Shown here: positions 24,801 through 33,792 of the stretch, one piece after another
Position numbering within the stretch: the stretch's first letter is position 1
Layout of the letters: each line of letters starts with the position of its first letter
NCBI RefSeq assembly: GCF_003589595.1
Contig: NW_020653200.1
Span: forward strand, 3,059,185-3,123,184
DNA length: 64,000 nt
Source: Hyposmocoma kahamanoa
Lineage: Eukaryota; Arthropoda; Insecta; Lepidoptera; Cosmopterigidae
Direction of reading: 5' to 3'
Program-made: the position numbers and the translations under genes
Notes under the pieces: model-generated
What the model saw: only the letters and a program-made list of their open reading frames with translations
Told to the model about the DNA's origin: nothing
The model's database searches: none

Positions 24801-27800
24801 AATAAAATTGATCGTGTCTGATTGGCCGTATTGCCGGAACTTATCATTTTTCTTCAATAGTTGAATTTTTCGCGGGAAATCGTTTATGCCTTTACAGTGA
24901 CCATTTGGCTCAGAGGATGGAATTTGGTAACGCTTATTTTTTATTGAGCAATGGCTATAGAACTGTCTACTTAAAAAGATAACAACTAAACTCAATTAGG
25001 CAATATACTTATAGATATCGTTGATACTTATTCTAAAAATGGATTCGTGTAAAAACTGGAATTATAATATTTTGGTAAACTAAAGAATATCGTAATTTTT
25101 TTACAATTAATTGATCATTGTTTTTCTTTTTTCTTTTCTTCTCGCGGTTAGCTATTCAGCTACTTATAAGGTTTTTAACTTATCCTTAAAACGGGGAAAC
25201 ATATGACATAAAAATGAAATTTGGAACCAGGATTAGAAAGGTGGAGAAAGAGAGAAAAAAGAGATCAGGCGAGGATATAAATAAACAATTAGTATAAATA
25301 TATGAGAAATATACTTACATAACAGGCAAAATTTTTATATTATTTTATATGCTTACAATTTTAAGATTTAATACTTTTCTTTTATTAGAGTTTATCCGAT
25401 AATTTATTTGACAGGTATTTAGTGCCAAAACGCGATCAGCAGGAGCCGGACTCGCTGGTGCAATGGGATACATTTTAGGTTTTCTTACCAATAAAATGTA
25501 TATAAATATGGTGGAAACTATTTCCATATATGGAACTTACGGCTTCTACGGAATCGTCTGGTAACATAAATTAATAAAAATTATTTATAAAACTTCCAAC
25601 TATAGGTACAGGGAAATACTAACAACCTCAAGGAAGATTATTATTAACATCATAAATAACAACTTTTAACAGTACTTTCATACAAAAATGTTCAAATAGA
25701 TCGCTCTAAACCATAGTTTCTCAAAGTGATCCTTACCCCAGTGGGCGCTGAAGAGTCCTTTGTTGAGTTAATGCTGTCCAGTGGGTGCCACCGCATTTGA
25801 AAAAGAACCTGCATTACTACACTTCTATAATTTTTTTTTTGTGATGTGTGCCCAAAAGTTTGGAAACCTATGCTCTAAACGGTAAAAACTCTGTGCAGTA
25901 TGGTAAAAACATGTAAAAAGGAGCGGAGATGGATCGTCGTCGAAAAGAATGTTGCAGCACTATCGAACTTCCTAACTTACTACTAAATAAAGACCTAAAA
26001 ACTGTCAGATACTACAAGAAAAACTTAGAAGTTTATTGTTGGTAAATTTCTTGTTTTGTAAAAAGTCACTGAACAAAAGCTGTGAGGTAAGTGTGATGTT
26101 AGTAATATAGTCCTGGGAGGTTGTTAGTATTTTACAAATGTTTACTAAATATCTCCATTAAATAAAAAAAAACCAATAGTTATTTTCGTATGTTTATTTG
26201 TTTTTTTCTTTTTCAGTCTGTCAGGTTCAATAGTTTTCTTCTATATTTTACCAGAAACTGAAGGCAAAAAATTGAACGACATCGAAAACCACTTTGCGGG
26301 AATAAGACGATTGACTAATGATGTTTACCGTTCAAAGGTCTGTGTAATACATAAAAAATATATTAATATGTAAACTTAGGCTCAATTTATATTGCGGCGG
26401 AACGGAATGGAAGCAAATTTTTGTAACGATATTGTATATAGCATAATATAACTTTATGGTCAATTGAGTAACGTACAATCAAGATACGAGCCAAAATCTT
26501 CCGCGGAATGCACGAGAATTCTCGAGCATTCATTATGCACAATATCGTTACAAAAATTCGCTTTCATTCCGTTTCGCCGCAATTTAAATTAAGCCTTGTA
26601 AGTTGGATGCTGTTAAGCATTGCGTGATCTTAGTTTTGCGGGAATGACACATAAAGATGTTTTTCGTTGTTTTTGATAGTTTGTACTAAAATTAAATTGA
26701 AAATTATAACATTTTTATAAAAAGTCAAAAGTCAAAAGTTCGTGGTATTACATATATTTGCCAAGTTTATTGCAATCGGTTAACGGAAAGTGCCCGAAAC
26801 TGGATTCATCCCCTAGTTTGCCACCCTTAACGGTAGAATATTTTCTTCAAATTTAAATGGGATGGGAATGCTGAAGTACTGTCTTTCCAACAAAAAAGAA
26901 TCATCAAAATCAGTTCGCGAATCTCGTATCAAACACCCAAAAAAATGCAGTCGCATTGAGAACCTCCTCTTTTTTAAAGACGGTTAAAAAGAAAACTTTT
27001 GCTCGTGTCACCTCAAGAATGATGATTTGTTGTGATTGTTATGATTTATTACTATGTTTTTCCAATAAGAACAAGAACGACAACAAAAGTTTTTATTTTG
27101 CGTTAAAATTTTGTTAAATTTTAGGACAAACTATCAAAAACATAAAAACATCATTACGTGCCATTTTCACAAAACTATGATCATGTTAGTTGACACCTTA
27201 TTGCTTATTAGCATCCAGTTATAAAAATAATAACATTTCGCTACCTATTTTACAAGCCCTGAAAATTAATTTCAATTATTATTTTCGTTCAAAACTTATA
27301 TTAATTTACATTACAGTTACATTGAAATACATGGCACTTTGCTATCACTTCATCTGTTATTATATGCACCATTGGTGTGGCCACATCTGAAAATAACATG
27401 TTTTCCGGAGAGAGGTTCATGACTGGTTTCAGAGCAGTGCGGATTTATCTGCGGACCGTCGTATATGACACGTGTGGCGTTAGAACATCGTTCGATCATT
27501 AATAATCACTTTGATGTAACCTTCAGTTTTACAGGCTTGTCGCGTTATTTGTTAATAAGACCATTCGGCGTATTTATTAATTTAGATCAATTTTGTACAA
27601 TTATCTTATTTAAATTTACAATATGTACACGGTATTTACACTGATCTAATTATTTCTTTCTTCTTTTGTTTGTAAAATACGCCTTATCTCGTGACGTGAG
27701 TGACAGTGACAGTTTGTGGAACGGAGGAACAACCTATGTGATTTTGGAATGACGTTCCTTCGTAAAAAGTCACGGTGATTACTATCTAACGGTTGATCAC

Positions 27801-28514
27801 TGCGATTTTTTCATCGTGACGTTTTTTATCACCCATCTTTACTCCGCGTGAACTCTGCGCAAGCCACCCGTGCGTTCAGTGTAGACATGAATATCCGCAC
27901 TAAATTAAATACTCGATTCAGAGCACTGCGGATGCGGATGACTCGCAAACGGACAGTCTGTAAGGGCCGTGCGCACAGTTATGAAACCAGCCTAAAGATT
28001 ATAAAGAATAAAATTATCGATATGTGCTTAAATAGGAAAGTTTTTCACATATACCTTTTCGTGTAAAAGTTCTTTTGTCTCATATACGGCTTTGTTATGC
28101 AAAAGTTATGATATAATTAAGTAAGGCAACAACATCTCATTGTGTATTTATAGTCCATTTGTTTAGGTACTTAACTAAATGTATACAATCTTTATACATT
28201 TTTTTATTCAAACATATACGTTACAAATCAATAGATATAAAAATAGTTATGTAATTTCATATTAAGCTAAGTTTTTGTATTTTGTATTTGAAGGTAAGTA
28301 AAAATTATTTTATAAATGTATATTTCATTAAAAAGACATCTTAAGATTGTTTACATTTAGTTAAGTACCAAAACAAATGGACTATATGTAAATTTTGTAT
28401 GAGTTAAACGTTCAAATTATCTTTCAGAATAAATCATCCAAGGAAACATCAAGAATGGAAGTATTAAAAGGGGCTGACAATCCCGCATTTGAGGCAGATT
28501 CTTCAAAGTTATAA
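10075..28514 (+). CDS. Tret1-like: Facilitated trehalose transporter (Tret1-like), MFS sugar porter, 13 coding exons
   Basis: Plasma-membrane MFS sugar porter expected to carry trehalose or another sugar by facilitated diffusion. Coding exons: 10075-10207, 13382-13486, 15134-15336, 17156-17311, 17666-17749, 18229-18316, 19031-19167, 23713-23919, 24125-24223, 24624-24722, 25415-25560, 26217-26337, 28428-28514. Every junction is GT-AG and in frame, giving 554 residues, near the family norm. Family marks in order: GRRR (102-105, TM2-TM3 loop), TYVAEITQPHLRG (150-162), PESPHWL (210-216), PWILIGEVF (431-439) and PETEGK (498-503). Hydrophobic stretches between them fit 12 membrane spans. The short N-terminus (1-28) is polar. 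An extracellular loop (372-404) is rich in N-glycosylation sites. The start ATG lies 5 bases after an acceptor, so a leader exon is implied. Sugar specificity is inferred from the family only. Confidence 0.93.
10296..10328. repeat. 15-bp perfect inverted repeat in intron 1
   Basis: TGTTCAAACAAGCAA, 3-bp spacer GCA, then the exact complement. Short hairpin, no further context. Confidence 0.85.
11428..11607. mobile_element. MITE with AGGCTCAATT ends, copy 1 (intron 1)
   Basis: Left end AGGCTCAATTAAATTATGCC and right end AAATTCGCATCCATTCCG...TATAAATTGAACCTTA are imperfect inverted copies. Inside is a small palindromic GAATTCTCGCGAATGC block. A related element with cleaner ends is at 26378-26597. 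Confidence 0.65.
13135..13215 (+). repeat. Interspersed repeat with GGGACCTGTAAAAGG block, copy 1
   Basis: Contains CAACCATGACGATGGGACCT, then GTCCGAAACGTTGGTTTG. Copies at 21935-22040 (reverse) and 42355-42465 share these blocks and a following AATTTAAATC stretch. Class unknown. Confidence 0.6.
13382..13486 (+). CDS. Tret1-like: Transporter coding exon 2
   Basis: Residues 45-79 plus one base: end of TM1 (YGMTLGFPTILIPAV), then the first extracellular loop through EISWIS. The donor chosen is A/GTAAGTAC; a second GT four bases downstream would break the frame. Confidence 0.9.
13700..13905 (+). pseudogene. Mariner transposase remnant (intron 2)
   Basis: Shows VIVHHNNAK, matching the mariner HDNA block with the catalytic Asp changed to Asn. 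After a stop and frame change comes DMLPHPPYSPDIVSLDFYF, matching the L-P-H-P-P-Y-S-P-D block of DD34D transposases. Only the catalytic-core tail is visible, so the copy is dead. Confidence 0.75.
15134..15336 (+). CDS. Tret1-like: Transporter coding exon 3
   Basis: Residues 80-147, TM2 to the start of TM4. Holds GIVTTPLGRRRAMQ, the conserved loop of MFS sugar porters, and the stretch LTGLAGGLLEAPV. Acceptor TTGTTTCAG, donor GTAAGTAC. Confidence 0.93.
15760..15797. repeat. (TA)n microsatellite, intron 3
   Basis: About 19 consecutive TA units. Simple sequence. Confidence 0.95.
16165..16262 (+). repeat. Dispersed repeat, copy 1
   Basis: CATTTACGAGGTGTAATC, then ATTATTCCGTAAATATAAGAG. A second copy of the same order is at 24296-24390 within the same gene. 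Class unknown. Confidence 0.6.
16591..16761. mobile_element. 171-bp MITE with about 34-bp TIRs (intron 3)
   Basis: Left arm CGTCCGCTAACTAAAAACGC continues to GGCTATGTGACAAAT. The right arm is its complement with about four differences. No frame inside. No clear target duplication. Confidence 0.75.
17156..17311 (+). CDS. Tret1-like: Transporter coding exon 4
   Basis: Residues 148-199: TYVAEITQPHLRGAL, TM5 and the WRTVALVN stretch. In phase 0 on both sides. Confidence 0.93.
17666..17749 (+). CDS. Tret1-like: Transporter coding exon 5
   Basis: Residues 200-227: end of TM6 and the PESPHWL motif that opens the long central cytosolic loop, ending RQRHEEAKK. Confidence 0.93.
18229..18316 (+). CDS. 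Tret1-like: Transporter coding exon 6
   Basis: Residues 228-256 plus one base: SLQWLRGW followed by the acidic helix ENELDDIKALY of the central loop. Confidence 0.9.
18432..18990 (+). repeat. Tandem array of about 165-bp units (intron 6)
   Basis: Three or more diverged units, each with CTACCATGCAATATTAAC, a CATCTCTAAGTGTTGTTAAA-like block, a CGATAAC/TTTTTTAGTGGTGTAC block and AATGATAAATGCTTACAC. Units differ by small indels. The array contains the assembly gap. Confidence 0.85.
18613..18622. other. Assembly gap (10 N)
   Basis: The 47 bases before the gap (18566-18612) and the 47 after it (18623-18669) are identical. This suggests an unmerged overlap or a collapsed or expanded tandem unit rather than real missing sequence. 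Confidence 0.95.
19031..19167 (+). CDS. Tret1-like: Transporter coding exon 7
   Basis: Residues 257-302: end of the central loop, then TM7 (FVIPFLLICYCFFVGHFSG) and MTTLQ. Confidence 0.92.
19215..19250 (-). repeat. RTE-type 3' tail fragment
   Basis: TTAACCCATTATGTCCCACT followed by GCTGGGCAAAGG. This block commonly lies at the 3' end of lepidopteran RTE-type elements; CCCAGCAGTGGG also appears within the RTE remnant at 52218-53195. It abuts the SINE. Confidence 0.5.
19249..19462 (-). mobile_element. tRNA-derived SINE, copy 2 (intron 7)
   Basis: Reverse orientation. The head (ACCTCTGCGTGGCAGTCCGG, complement of the tRNA-like region) is near 19420-19462 and the tail is an AATAAT run at 19249-19266. 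Full body present, with small changes in the A-box. Confidence 0.85.
20738..20961. mobile_element. Fold-back MITE rich in GCATCGCTAC blocks (intron 7)
   Basis: Ends GAGTGGTTACGC and GTAACCGCTTTT are inverted. The interior holds inverted copies of GCATCGCTACATTTG and repeated CGCGCG/GCATCGAT motifs, so the whole sequence can fold into one stem. GC-richer than the flanks. Confidence 0.6.
21935..22040 (-). repeat. Interspersed repeat with GGGACCTGTAAAGGG block, copy 2
   Basis: Reverse-strand copy of the 13135-13215 repeat, extended by AATATACGCGATTTAAATTC and a GAAACTATTTTTCC-side block shared with 42355-42465. Confidence 0.6.
22411..22943. mobile_element. MITE with about 33-bp TIRs, about 530 bp (intron 7)
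   Basis: Left end ATAGTCTGTCTTTTTTGAAG then ACGGAGTAAAATG. The right end is the complement with two to four mismatches. No frame inside. Confidence 0.7.
22975..23115 (+). repeat. Lepidopteran interspersed repeat, plus-strand partial copy
   Basis: CAGTGCCACTCAGAGC then TTTAAATCGCTAAAATCTG and GTGACAAGTCCCATA. Same family as 1926-2660. Confidence 0.65.
23146..23638. mobile_element. MITE with 8-bp target duplication, copy 2 (493 bp)
   Basis: Nearly identical over its length to 2125-2620. Flanked by AGACATGT at 23138-23145 and 23639-23646, an exact 8-bp direct repeat, as hAT-class transposases make. The left end CATCGAGTATATAACC is intact; the right end has decayed to TATATAGTTG. It sits about 70 bp before transporter exon 8. 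Confidence 0.8.
23713..23919 (+). CDS. Tret1-like: Transporter coding exon 8
   Basis: Residues 303-371: TYAVSIFQMLEAPIDKYYAT, TM8, HYTGKRPL loop and TM9. The acceptor is GCGTAG at 23707-23712, which restores the expected LQ-TYAV junction; the pyrimidine tract is weak. Donor ACA/GTAAGT. Confidence 0.88.
23941..24045 (+). repeat. 35-bp perfect triplication (intron 8)
   Basis: Unit CTTATAATGATACTATAGTC continuing to ACCATATTATTTAAT, three identical copies head to tail at 23941, 23976 and 24011. Confidence 0.97.
24125..24223 (+). CDS. Tret1-like: Transporter coding exon 9 (glycosylated loop)
   Basis: Residues 372-404: low-complexity Ala/Thr/Asn-rich loop between TM9 and TM10 with N-glycosylation sequons NNS, NST and NFT. 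Acceptor after a 13-T tract. The donor is GTG/GTAATG. It is in phase 0 at both ends, so skipping it would keep the frame. It is the least conserved part of the protein and the least certain exon. Confidence 0.72.
24296..24390 (+). repeat. Dispersed repeat, copy 2
   Basis: CATCTACGAGGTGTTATCG and ATTATTCCGTAAATTTAAGAG. Partner of 16165-16262. Confidence 0.6.
24624..24722 (+). CDS. Tret1-like: Transporter coding exon 10
   Basis: Residues 405-437: TM10 (WIPTTLLMLLALISHTG) and the conserved LLPWILIGE. Confidence 0.93.
25415..25560 (+). CDS. Tret1-like: Transporter coding exon 11
   Basis: Residues 438-485 plus two bases: VFSAKTRSAGAGLAG, TM11 and start of TM12. Donor TG/GTAACA. Confidence 0.93.
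25613..26134. mobile_element. Inverted-end MITE filling intron 11
   Basis: Left GAAATACTAACAACCTC and right GAGGTTGTTAGTATTTTAC are inverted. The match continues inward (ATTATTATTAACATC against ACTATATTACTAACATC). It occupies most of the 656-bp intron. Confidence 0.55.
26217..26337 (+). CDS. Tret1-like: Transporter coding exon 12
   Basis: Residues 486-526: TM12 and the PETEGK motif (498-503), then the cytosolic LNDIENHFAG helix. The donor is AAG/GTCTGT, a weak site. Reading on would give 11 residues and a TAA, so an alternative short C-terminus is possible. Confidence 0.9.
26378..26597. mobile_element. MITE with about 57-bp TIRs, copy 2 (intron 12)
   Basis: Left end AGGCTCAATTTATATTGCGG, then CGGAACGGAATGG...TTTTTGTAACGATATTG. 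The right end is its complement with few mismatches. Same family as 11428-11607. Confidence 0.8.
26745..26992 (-). repeat. TTAACCGAC-type lepidopteran repeat, copy 2 (reverse)
   Basis: The complement reads GAGGAGGTTCTCAATGCG, then GAAAATATTCTACCG and AAACTAGGGGATGAATCC. Same family as 6048-6262. Confidence 0.7.
27423..27992. mobile_element. Possible MITE with CTGGTTTCA ends (intron 12)
   Basis: CTGGTTTCAGAGCAGTGCGG at the left, and the complement of ATAACTGTGCGCACGG / CTGGTTTCAT at the right. Inside there is a second CAGAGCACTGCGGATGCGGA block. Ends are imperfect. Confidence 0.45.
28428..28514 (+). CDS. Tret1-like: Transporter coding exon 13 (C-terminus)
   Basis: Residues 527-554 and stop. 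Cytosolic tail ending ADNPAFEADSSKL, whose NPAFE stretch is common in insect sugar porters. Confidence 0.88.
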   Translation, partial: NKSSKETSRMEVLKGADNPAFEADSSKL

Positions 28515-28803
28515 ACATTGAATACCAGGAAAAAAGAAAGATCATCATAATCATTTTTTTTTTCTGGCGATTTATTATTTTTAACCACCGAAAAAGGTTG
28601 CTACTGTGGTGCTGGAAAAGACCACAGGGAAATACATTAAGTAATAAGTTAATAATTATAAGTACCTACCCTTGAAATCACATACGGCTTTGTTTAAAGA
28701 TTTTTAATTACAGTCTCATGCTCAAATATAAATCTCAAAACGTTAGTACTGTATCAAAATTTACAAAAAAATACTCCATGTTTTAGCCATAGTGCATTCT
28801 TGC

Positions 28804-28809
28804 AATAAA
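28804..28809 (+). terminator. Polyadenylation signal AATAAA of the transporter
   Basis: Canonical AATAAA 290 bases after the stop. No earlier perfect AATAAA is clear in the 3' UTR. Confidence 0.6.
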
Positions 28810-28973
28810 CAAATATGTTTTTGAAGTGCCAGGTGGTTTTAAGCCAAGGAAGAAATACTTTGCTAATTCGAACTGTTCTGTGATAGTGTTTTAATCATTC
28901 TATATTTAAATCATATGATTAGCAGAAACAAATAATATATACTACTTTGTATGGTAACATTCCTTAAGGGCGC

Positions 28974-29421
28974 TTGACCGCGCTAAAAAAAGTCGCCGGG
29001 TCTATGCAAGAATTCGTGTCGTGTCTACACACGAACTATAAAAAAAAACTTGCCTGCCCCATGACATGACTCGCTCTGCTGCTATTTGTACGGGGCGGGG
29101 TGAGGTTTACTGTCAGTAAACGAAGTTTATGCGCGTGGTACAAGATATACAACATAATATACCAACAATATAACATATTTCTTCCCACAGTGGGTAGTAA
29201 AACGACAGCTACCTGGAAGACTCGTAATGCACTGACACATTTTATCCTACACACGTCTGTCCGAAAGCATTCGTATCGTGTACATACTCATCATTTTCTC
29301 GTCTGCAACAGACACATGTTTTCGTGGCTAGATCCAACTAAGTTCTTGTCGTGTACAAGACCATTCTCATCTTTTCTGTAGCAGACACGTCGAATTTCTT
29401 AACGTGTACACGCGCCCTTAG
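28974..29421. mobile_element. TTAA-type MITE, 448 bp
   Basis: Left TTAAGGGCGCTTG and right complement CTAAGGGCGCGTG. The sites TTAA (28974-28977) and TTAG (29418-29421) would be the target duplication with one change, as for piggyBac-type elements. The repeated inner motifs are CGTGT(A/C)C and GCAGACAC. Confidence 0.5.
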
Positions 29422-29732
29422 GGTTATGTTCATTACATGGAATCAAGCAATTCTAGTTTTAATAAGAACTGCTCCGTAGTAGATGCTAATAAAGGTTAAA
29501 TTTCACGTGCTGAATATGGCCTCAAAGGTCTTAGTCGGATCAGATACAAATTCTTTGTAAAATGAATTATAGCAGAGATAAAGTGTATAAGGATGTGTAA
29601 CGATCCATTTCAAAGTGTGAAATTAATATTTGAGAAAGTTGCGCAGTACAAATCTCTATTAAGAGTACAAAACTGTATTATATGTTAAGTTAAATTGTCA
29701 CAAAAAAAGACAGGTCTCTCCAGTGCATCGTA

Positions 29733-29886
29733 AGGGCGCCTTCAAATTAGACGCTTATAGAGGCGTATAAATTACGTCGTGTGCATAGGCTCAAAGATCA
29801 ATGACGCGCTACACGCGCGGCTGTCGCACCACAGTCGCGTCGCGCCACTGCAGGACCTCCTAACAAGCCTCTAATTTGAAGCCGAT
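29733..29886. mobile_element. Short MITE with CTTCAAATTAGA ends
   Basis: GGCGCCTTCAAATTAGACGC at the left and the complement of AAGCCTCTAATTTGAAGCCG at the right, about 150 bp. GC-rich centre. Confidence 0.55.
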
Positions 29887-30332
29887 TATTATTACGAAAA
29901 ATATTTCATAGAGTTACTAAATATAGGCAGTAATTTTACCGATGGAAACTTATAAGGTAGTTGCCATACATTGCAAATCTATTGTCGGCTGTAGAAGACT
30001 TAGCCGGCCCAGTCTTCTGTGTCTGTGATTAGGTACGCCTGCTTTCTCTCCTTCAATCAGAACCACAGCAGTGCCGCTTTGCAGTAGAAATGGATAGGTC
30101 TGTTACCCAGGCGAGTCTTGTGCAAACTGTTAATTAACCCTACCGTCAAAAATATTAGAGGTAAATGGAGGTAAATATACAAAGTAAGTTAGTGCGTATC
30201 TGTACAATACGTGTTGATATAATGGAATAGATGTAAGTAATAGAAATAACTTTAATACACAAAATTTGTAACAGTAGTTTCACGGCAAACACGTTTATAA
30301 CTTTTTTAAATCTTTATTTATTTATCAACTGT

Positions 30333-30690
30333 TTAAATGAATGTCACAATTCCATCGAAACCTAAAGTACCATAAAGAGCCGATTCAACAAATAGCAAAA
30401 GTCTTTTTGCCCGATTTGTGTGGGCATTACCTAGTATAGAATTTATAGCACCTACGGATGTTCGGTTGATCTGCAGGTCTCTCATCAACGCCGCCCTCTG
30501 TTGCTCGTACCGGACACATTCCAGTAACAAGTGATATGCATCTTCTATTACTCTATATGACTCACAATAAGGAGAATTGTTTTTTCTCTTCATAAAGAAA
30601 GCAAAACTGTTTAATGGAACGTATCCGGTTCTCATAGTTAGTGCGATAACAACTATTTTCCTTCCATAGTCGCAATCTGCAAACTGCAAG
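30333..30690 (-). pseudogene. Non-LTR retrotransposon C-terminal tail
   Basis: The reverse frame reads ALTMRTGYVPLNSFAFFM, then a C-x2-S..VIEDAYHLLLECVRYEQQRA block, the zinc-knuckle-like end of non-LTR polyproteins (pattern around PLNSFAFLM and CESCGVVEDVYHLLLEC). It is open for 118 codons with no upstream RT frame, so it is a 5'-truncated copy. Clade not resolved. Confidence 0.7.
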
Positions 30691-31585
30691 AAACTCAGTA
30701 AAAGGTCGATTATGGCCAGACAGCAAATATAGCCAAATCCCGTTGTACGTCAGTACGTCAAAAGCAAATGGCAATTTTGCCAAACGCTAAACCGATATGG
30801 ACTGAAAATATGGCCACCATATTATCCTTGTGTTTTTTTACATTAAACGAATTATTAAAAAGTTTTTATTTACTTTTAAACTTTCTTTTATTTTTTTAAC
30901 GACTCCGAGCACTTAAAAGTTTAATAGAAGTCGGAAAAATCGCTAAGAACGAAACCCCACGGGGATCGTTGTTCCAGTTTTTTACACACATGGCACATTT
31001 AGCGAAACATTAATAAAACACTCAAAATAATATTGCAATCAACATAATACAGAAATCTGTACAAATTATTCAGATTTCTATAACAGCAATGTTTTTTTAT
31101 TGTAGTTGATTTTGCATCTTTGTAAATTTCGTAAACTTTAGTACAAAAAGATTTTTTTAACAAAATTTCATTTGATCATATGTATATACGTGATCGTTAA
31201 ACGTTATTTTTTGTTCGGCTAAATGTACAGAAGTAGATATCGATTATTTTATTTTGTACGACTCGATATTCTCTACAACTTTGTTAACAACGCTCAAAAT
31301 CTTAAAATCTTTCTTTTATATAAGACCAATAAATTCTCTACTGACGTCGTATAAGTACACAATCTTTTATTCATGTGATTATACATGTTTGATTGACACG
31401 ACAAAGAATACAATATTTAAGTAATAAGGTACATTCCCGTGCATTATGTTTATCAACACAAACTCAAAAAGTATAATTTCGCCACGTTATGGTTATAAAA
31501 TTTTCAAAATGTTTAATGTTTTCAATACTATCACATTTGTACTTGAATGTACCTATTTAAGTAGGTAAGCGAAATTCTCCTGTTT
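30691..31585. other. No gene recognised
   Basis: AT-rich spacer with no supported feature. Confidence 0.45.
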
Positions 31586-31815
31586 TTAACCGACTTCAAA
31601 AAAAGGAGGAGGTCCTCACTTCGTCTGTATGTTTTTTTTGTATGTATGTCACGCGATAACTCCGCCATTTGTGAACCAATTTTCATGATTCTTTTTTTGT
31701 TGAAAAGAACGTACCTCAGATGTGGTCCCATTTAAATTTCAAGAAAATATTCCACCTCTAAGGGTGGCAGTATGCCAGGGGATGAAAGACTTTTGAGGCC
31801 GGTGTTTTTAACCGG
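31586..31815 (+). repeat. TTAACCGAC-type lepidopteran repeat, copy 3
   Basis: TTAACCGACTTCAAAAAAAG, TCCTCACTTCGTCTG, ACGCGATAACTCCGCC, GAAAATATTCCACCTC and a closing TATGCCAGGGGATGAAAG. Best-preserved copy. Confidence 0.75.
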
Positions 31816-32057
31816 AGGTTAGGTTATCTATCTTTCTGGAAAGAATTAGCGCAGGAATGGCTGTTCGTTTTTCATATTCAACAACTAATCTAATAACGTC
31901 CTACCTACTAGAAATTTCCCTGCCAAGAGGGAAGGTCGAGGGGAATTTCGGTGCTTTTTTCTTTATTTAATTTAATACATTTTACAAATTTATGTTTGTC
32001 AGAATTGTGCTGCTTGCACTTAGGTTCACAATGGCATCTGTAACGTATGAAAAAAGT

Positions 32058-32338
32058 CTAATACTTGGGTACTTCATGTTTATCGCCTTCACTGCTTACT
32101 TCAGGTTCATCGTGCTCACTGCTTACTTCAAGTTCATTGCGCTTCTTGTAAATTTCAAGGTCATCGAGCTCCCTGCTTACTTCAAGTTCATTGCGTTCCC
32201 TGCTTACTTCAAATTCATCGCCCTCACTGGTTACTTTCAATTCCCCACGCACCACACTTTGTTCATCACCCTCATTGCTTACTTCAAGTTCATTGCGCGC
32301 CCTGTTTACTTCACGTTCATCGCGTTCACTACTCCAAT
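32058..32338 (-). CDS. Possible terminal exon coding for charged 10-residue repeats
   Basis: I do not recognise this. On the reverse strand an acceptor-like TATTTTCAACAG (ending 32339) is followed by 93 open codons and a TAG at 32060-32058. The product is about nine copies of a 10-residue acidic/basic unit such as RNELEVSRE, alternating with forms such as EGDEFEVSR. The DNA is a 30-bp minisatellite. The opposite frame gives a hydrophobic AYFKFIA repeat, so either reading, or none, may be real. No partner exon was found upstream on that strand. Confidence 0.28.
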
Positions 32339-33074
32339 CTGTTGAAAATAATAATTATTATGTTATCCATAATCTTTGAGAGAAAGAAGGAAAAATCTAG
32401 CTACATCATAAACTTTCAGGGATTGGAAAAAACAAAAAAAAAAACAAACCTTATATAACTTATTTCAATACAATTTAACGGCAACTTTGCTAACACTATA
32501 CACTACTACTAATGTAGTGTTTGAGTAGAAAGTACTCGTGGTTCAACCGATCTAATATTTTTATCTATATTTTTGGCTTCCTCTTTGTGACCAAAAGAGT
32601 CACAAACTTCGTCTCCTACATACGGTTAACTATCAAATTCCGGAAATAGAACATTAATATTTGGGCGGTGTTCAACATACATGAGTGGGTTAACCTACCA
32701 ATGAATACAGTCAAAAGTTTAATATTATTTTAACAAATATCATAAATGAAAATGGTTGTCGAAGTGAAATTGAGCAAACGTTTTCTATGTGCTTGATTAG
32801 AAAATAGGATCATTATAATCCATCCACTGAAATTCGTTGCTAAACATGGCATCTCTCAAGAAGGGACTCTCTAAATGTGGCATTTCGCTTTACGTATTCA
32901 ATCTCCAAGTCAAGATATATCACGTGATCGATGCGGCATAAACTATCTGCTCTGGACCGTCGATAAATGTTATCGCGAGCATTCACGCAGATCCTAATAG
33001 TGATGAAAGTGACTCAGTCTTAATTCGACTATTTTTTTAACGTCTCACGACAAGACTTGTATGTTAACCCTTTA
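32339..33074. other. No gene recognised
   Basis: AT-rich spacer with no supported feature. Confidence 0.4.
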
Positions 33075-33792
33075 GAGGCCAGACGAGCGTAATTTTGTTA
33101 CTTTTGAGTTGCGTAGTTTGCGCTGCATTCGGTTTCATATAAAAGTATGGTTTATTTCACATGGCGATGCAAAATGAGTTATCTGCCAACTCACAGTCGT
33201 AATGACGACTCGTGAGGCGAGCTGGCGTGAGTGGAGGTAAGGGTGAGGGAAGGGTTCAGCTTGGTATAGGATGCGTGTTAGTCTAGATATTTCTTGCGAA
33301 AATGTTCGATACGGAGATTAAAATATAAACAATATAATTGAACAACTTACTTGATTGTTATTATTAGTCTTTCCTCTGGACTGATGGCTTGTCTCATATT
33401 TTTATCTGACTTAGTAATAAAGGGTTTTAATAGGCGTAATAATGCTTGAAAAACATTTATTGGCATGTGGTAGGACTTAACAAATTGATCTGGATGTTCA
33501 CATATACTTGTATATAATATATGAAACTGCCCATACTTTAATCGTTTCATATTGAGTGTATGTACCTAGCTTTCTTTTTCTTTTTCTAACATCGTCTTCT
33601 AATGCTTCATAAATAGAAACTATTTTTAATGGATCCATAACACTATTACGACACAAACACCTCGTATAAACGCTTAAAATCAACTGAATGAAATACGTTC
33701 GTCTGGCGCTCCAACCGAATTTCGGTAGAGCGCAAACTGTGCAACTCAAAAAACACAACTCACAATTCACAAAATTACGCTCGTCTGGCCTC
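33075..33792 (-). mobile_element. Internally deleted PIF/Harbinger element
   Basis: Ends are inverted GAGGCCAGACGAGCGTAATT (at least 24 bp) with further inverted matches GAGTTGC and TTTGCGCT inside. The reverse strand codes for MDPLKIVSIYEALEDDVRKR, then after a frameshift YGQFHILYTS, FVKSYHMPINVFQALLRLL and MRQAISPEERLIITIK. This is the N-terminal pattern of Harbinger DDE nucleases (plant-type NMR.AI.PEERL). The catalytic part is missing. A 3-bp target duplication is not clear. Confidence 0.75.

Noticed and set aside
31992..32345. Forward hydrophobic 117-residue repeat frame as a membrane protein
   Set aside because: The same 30-bp repeat is better supported by an acceptor site on the reverse strand, and neither reading has proven expression.
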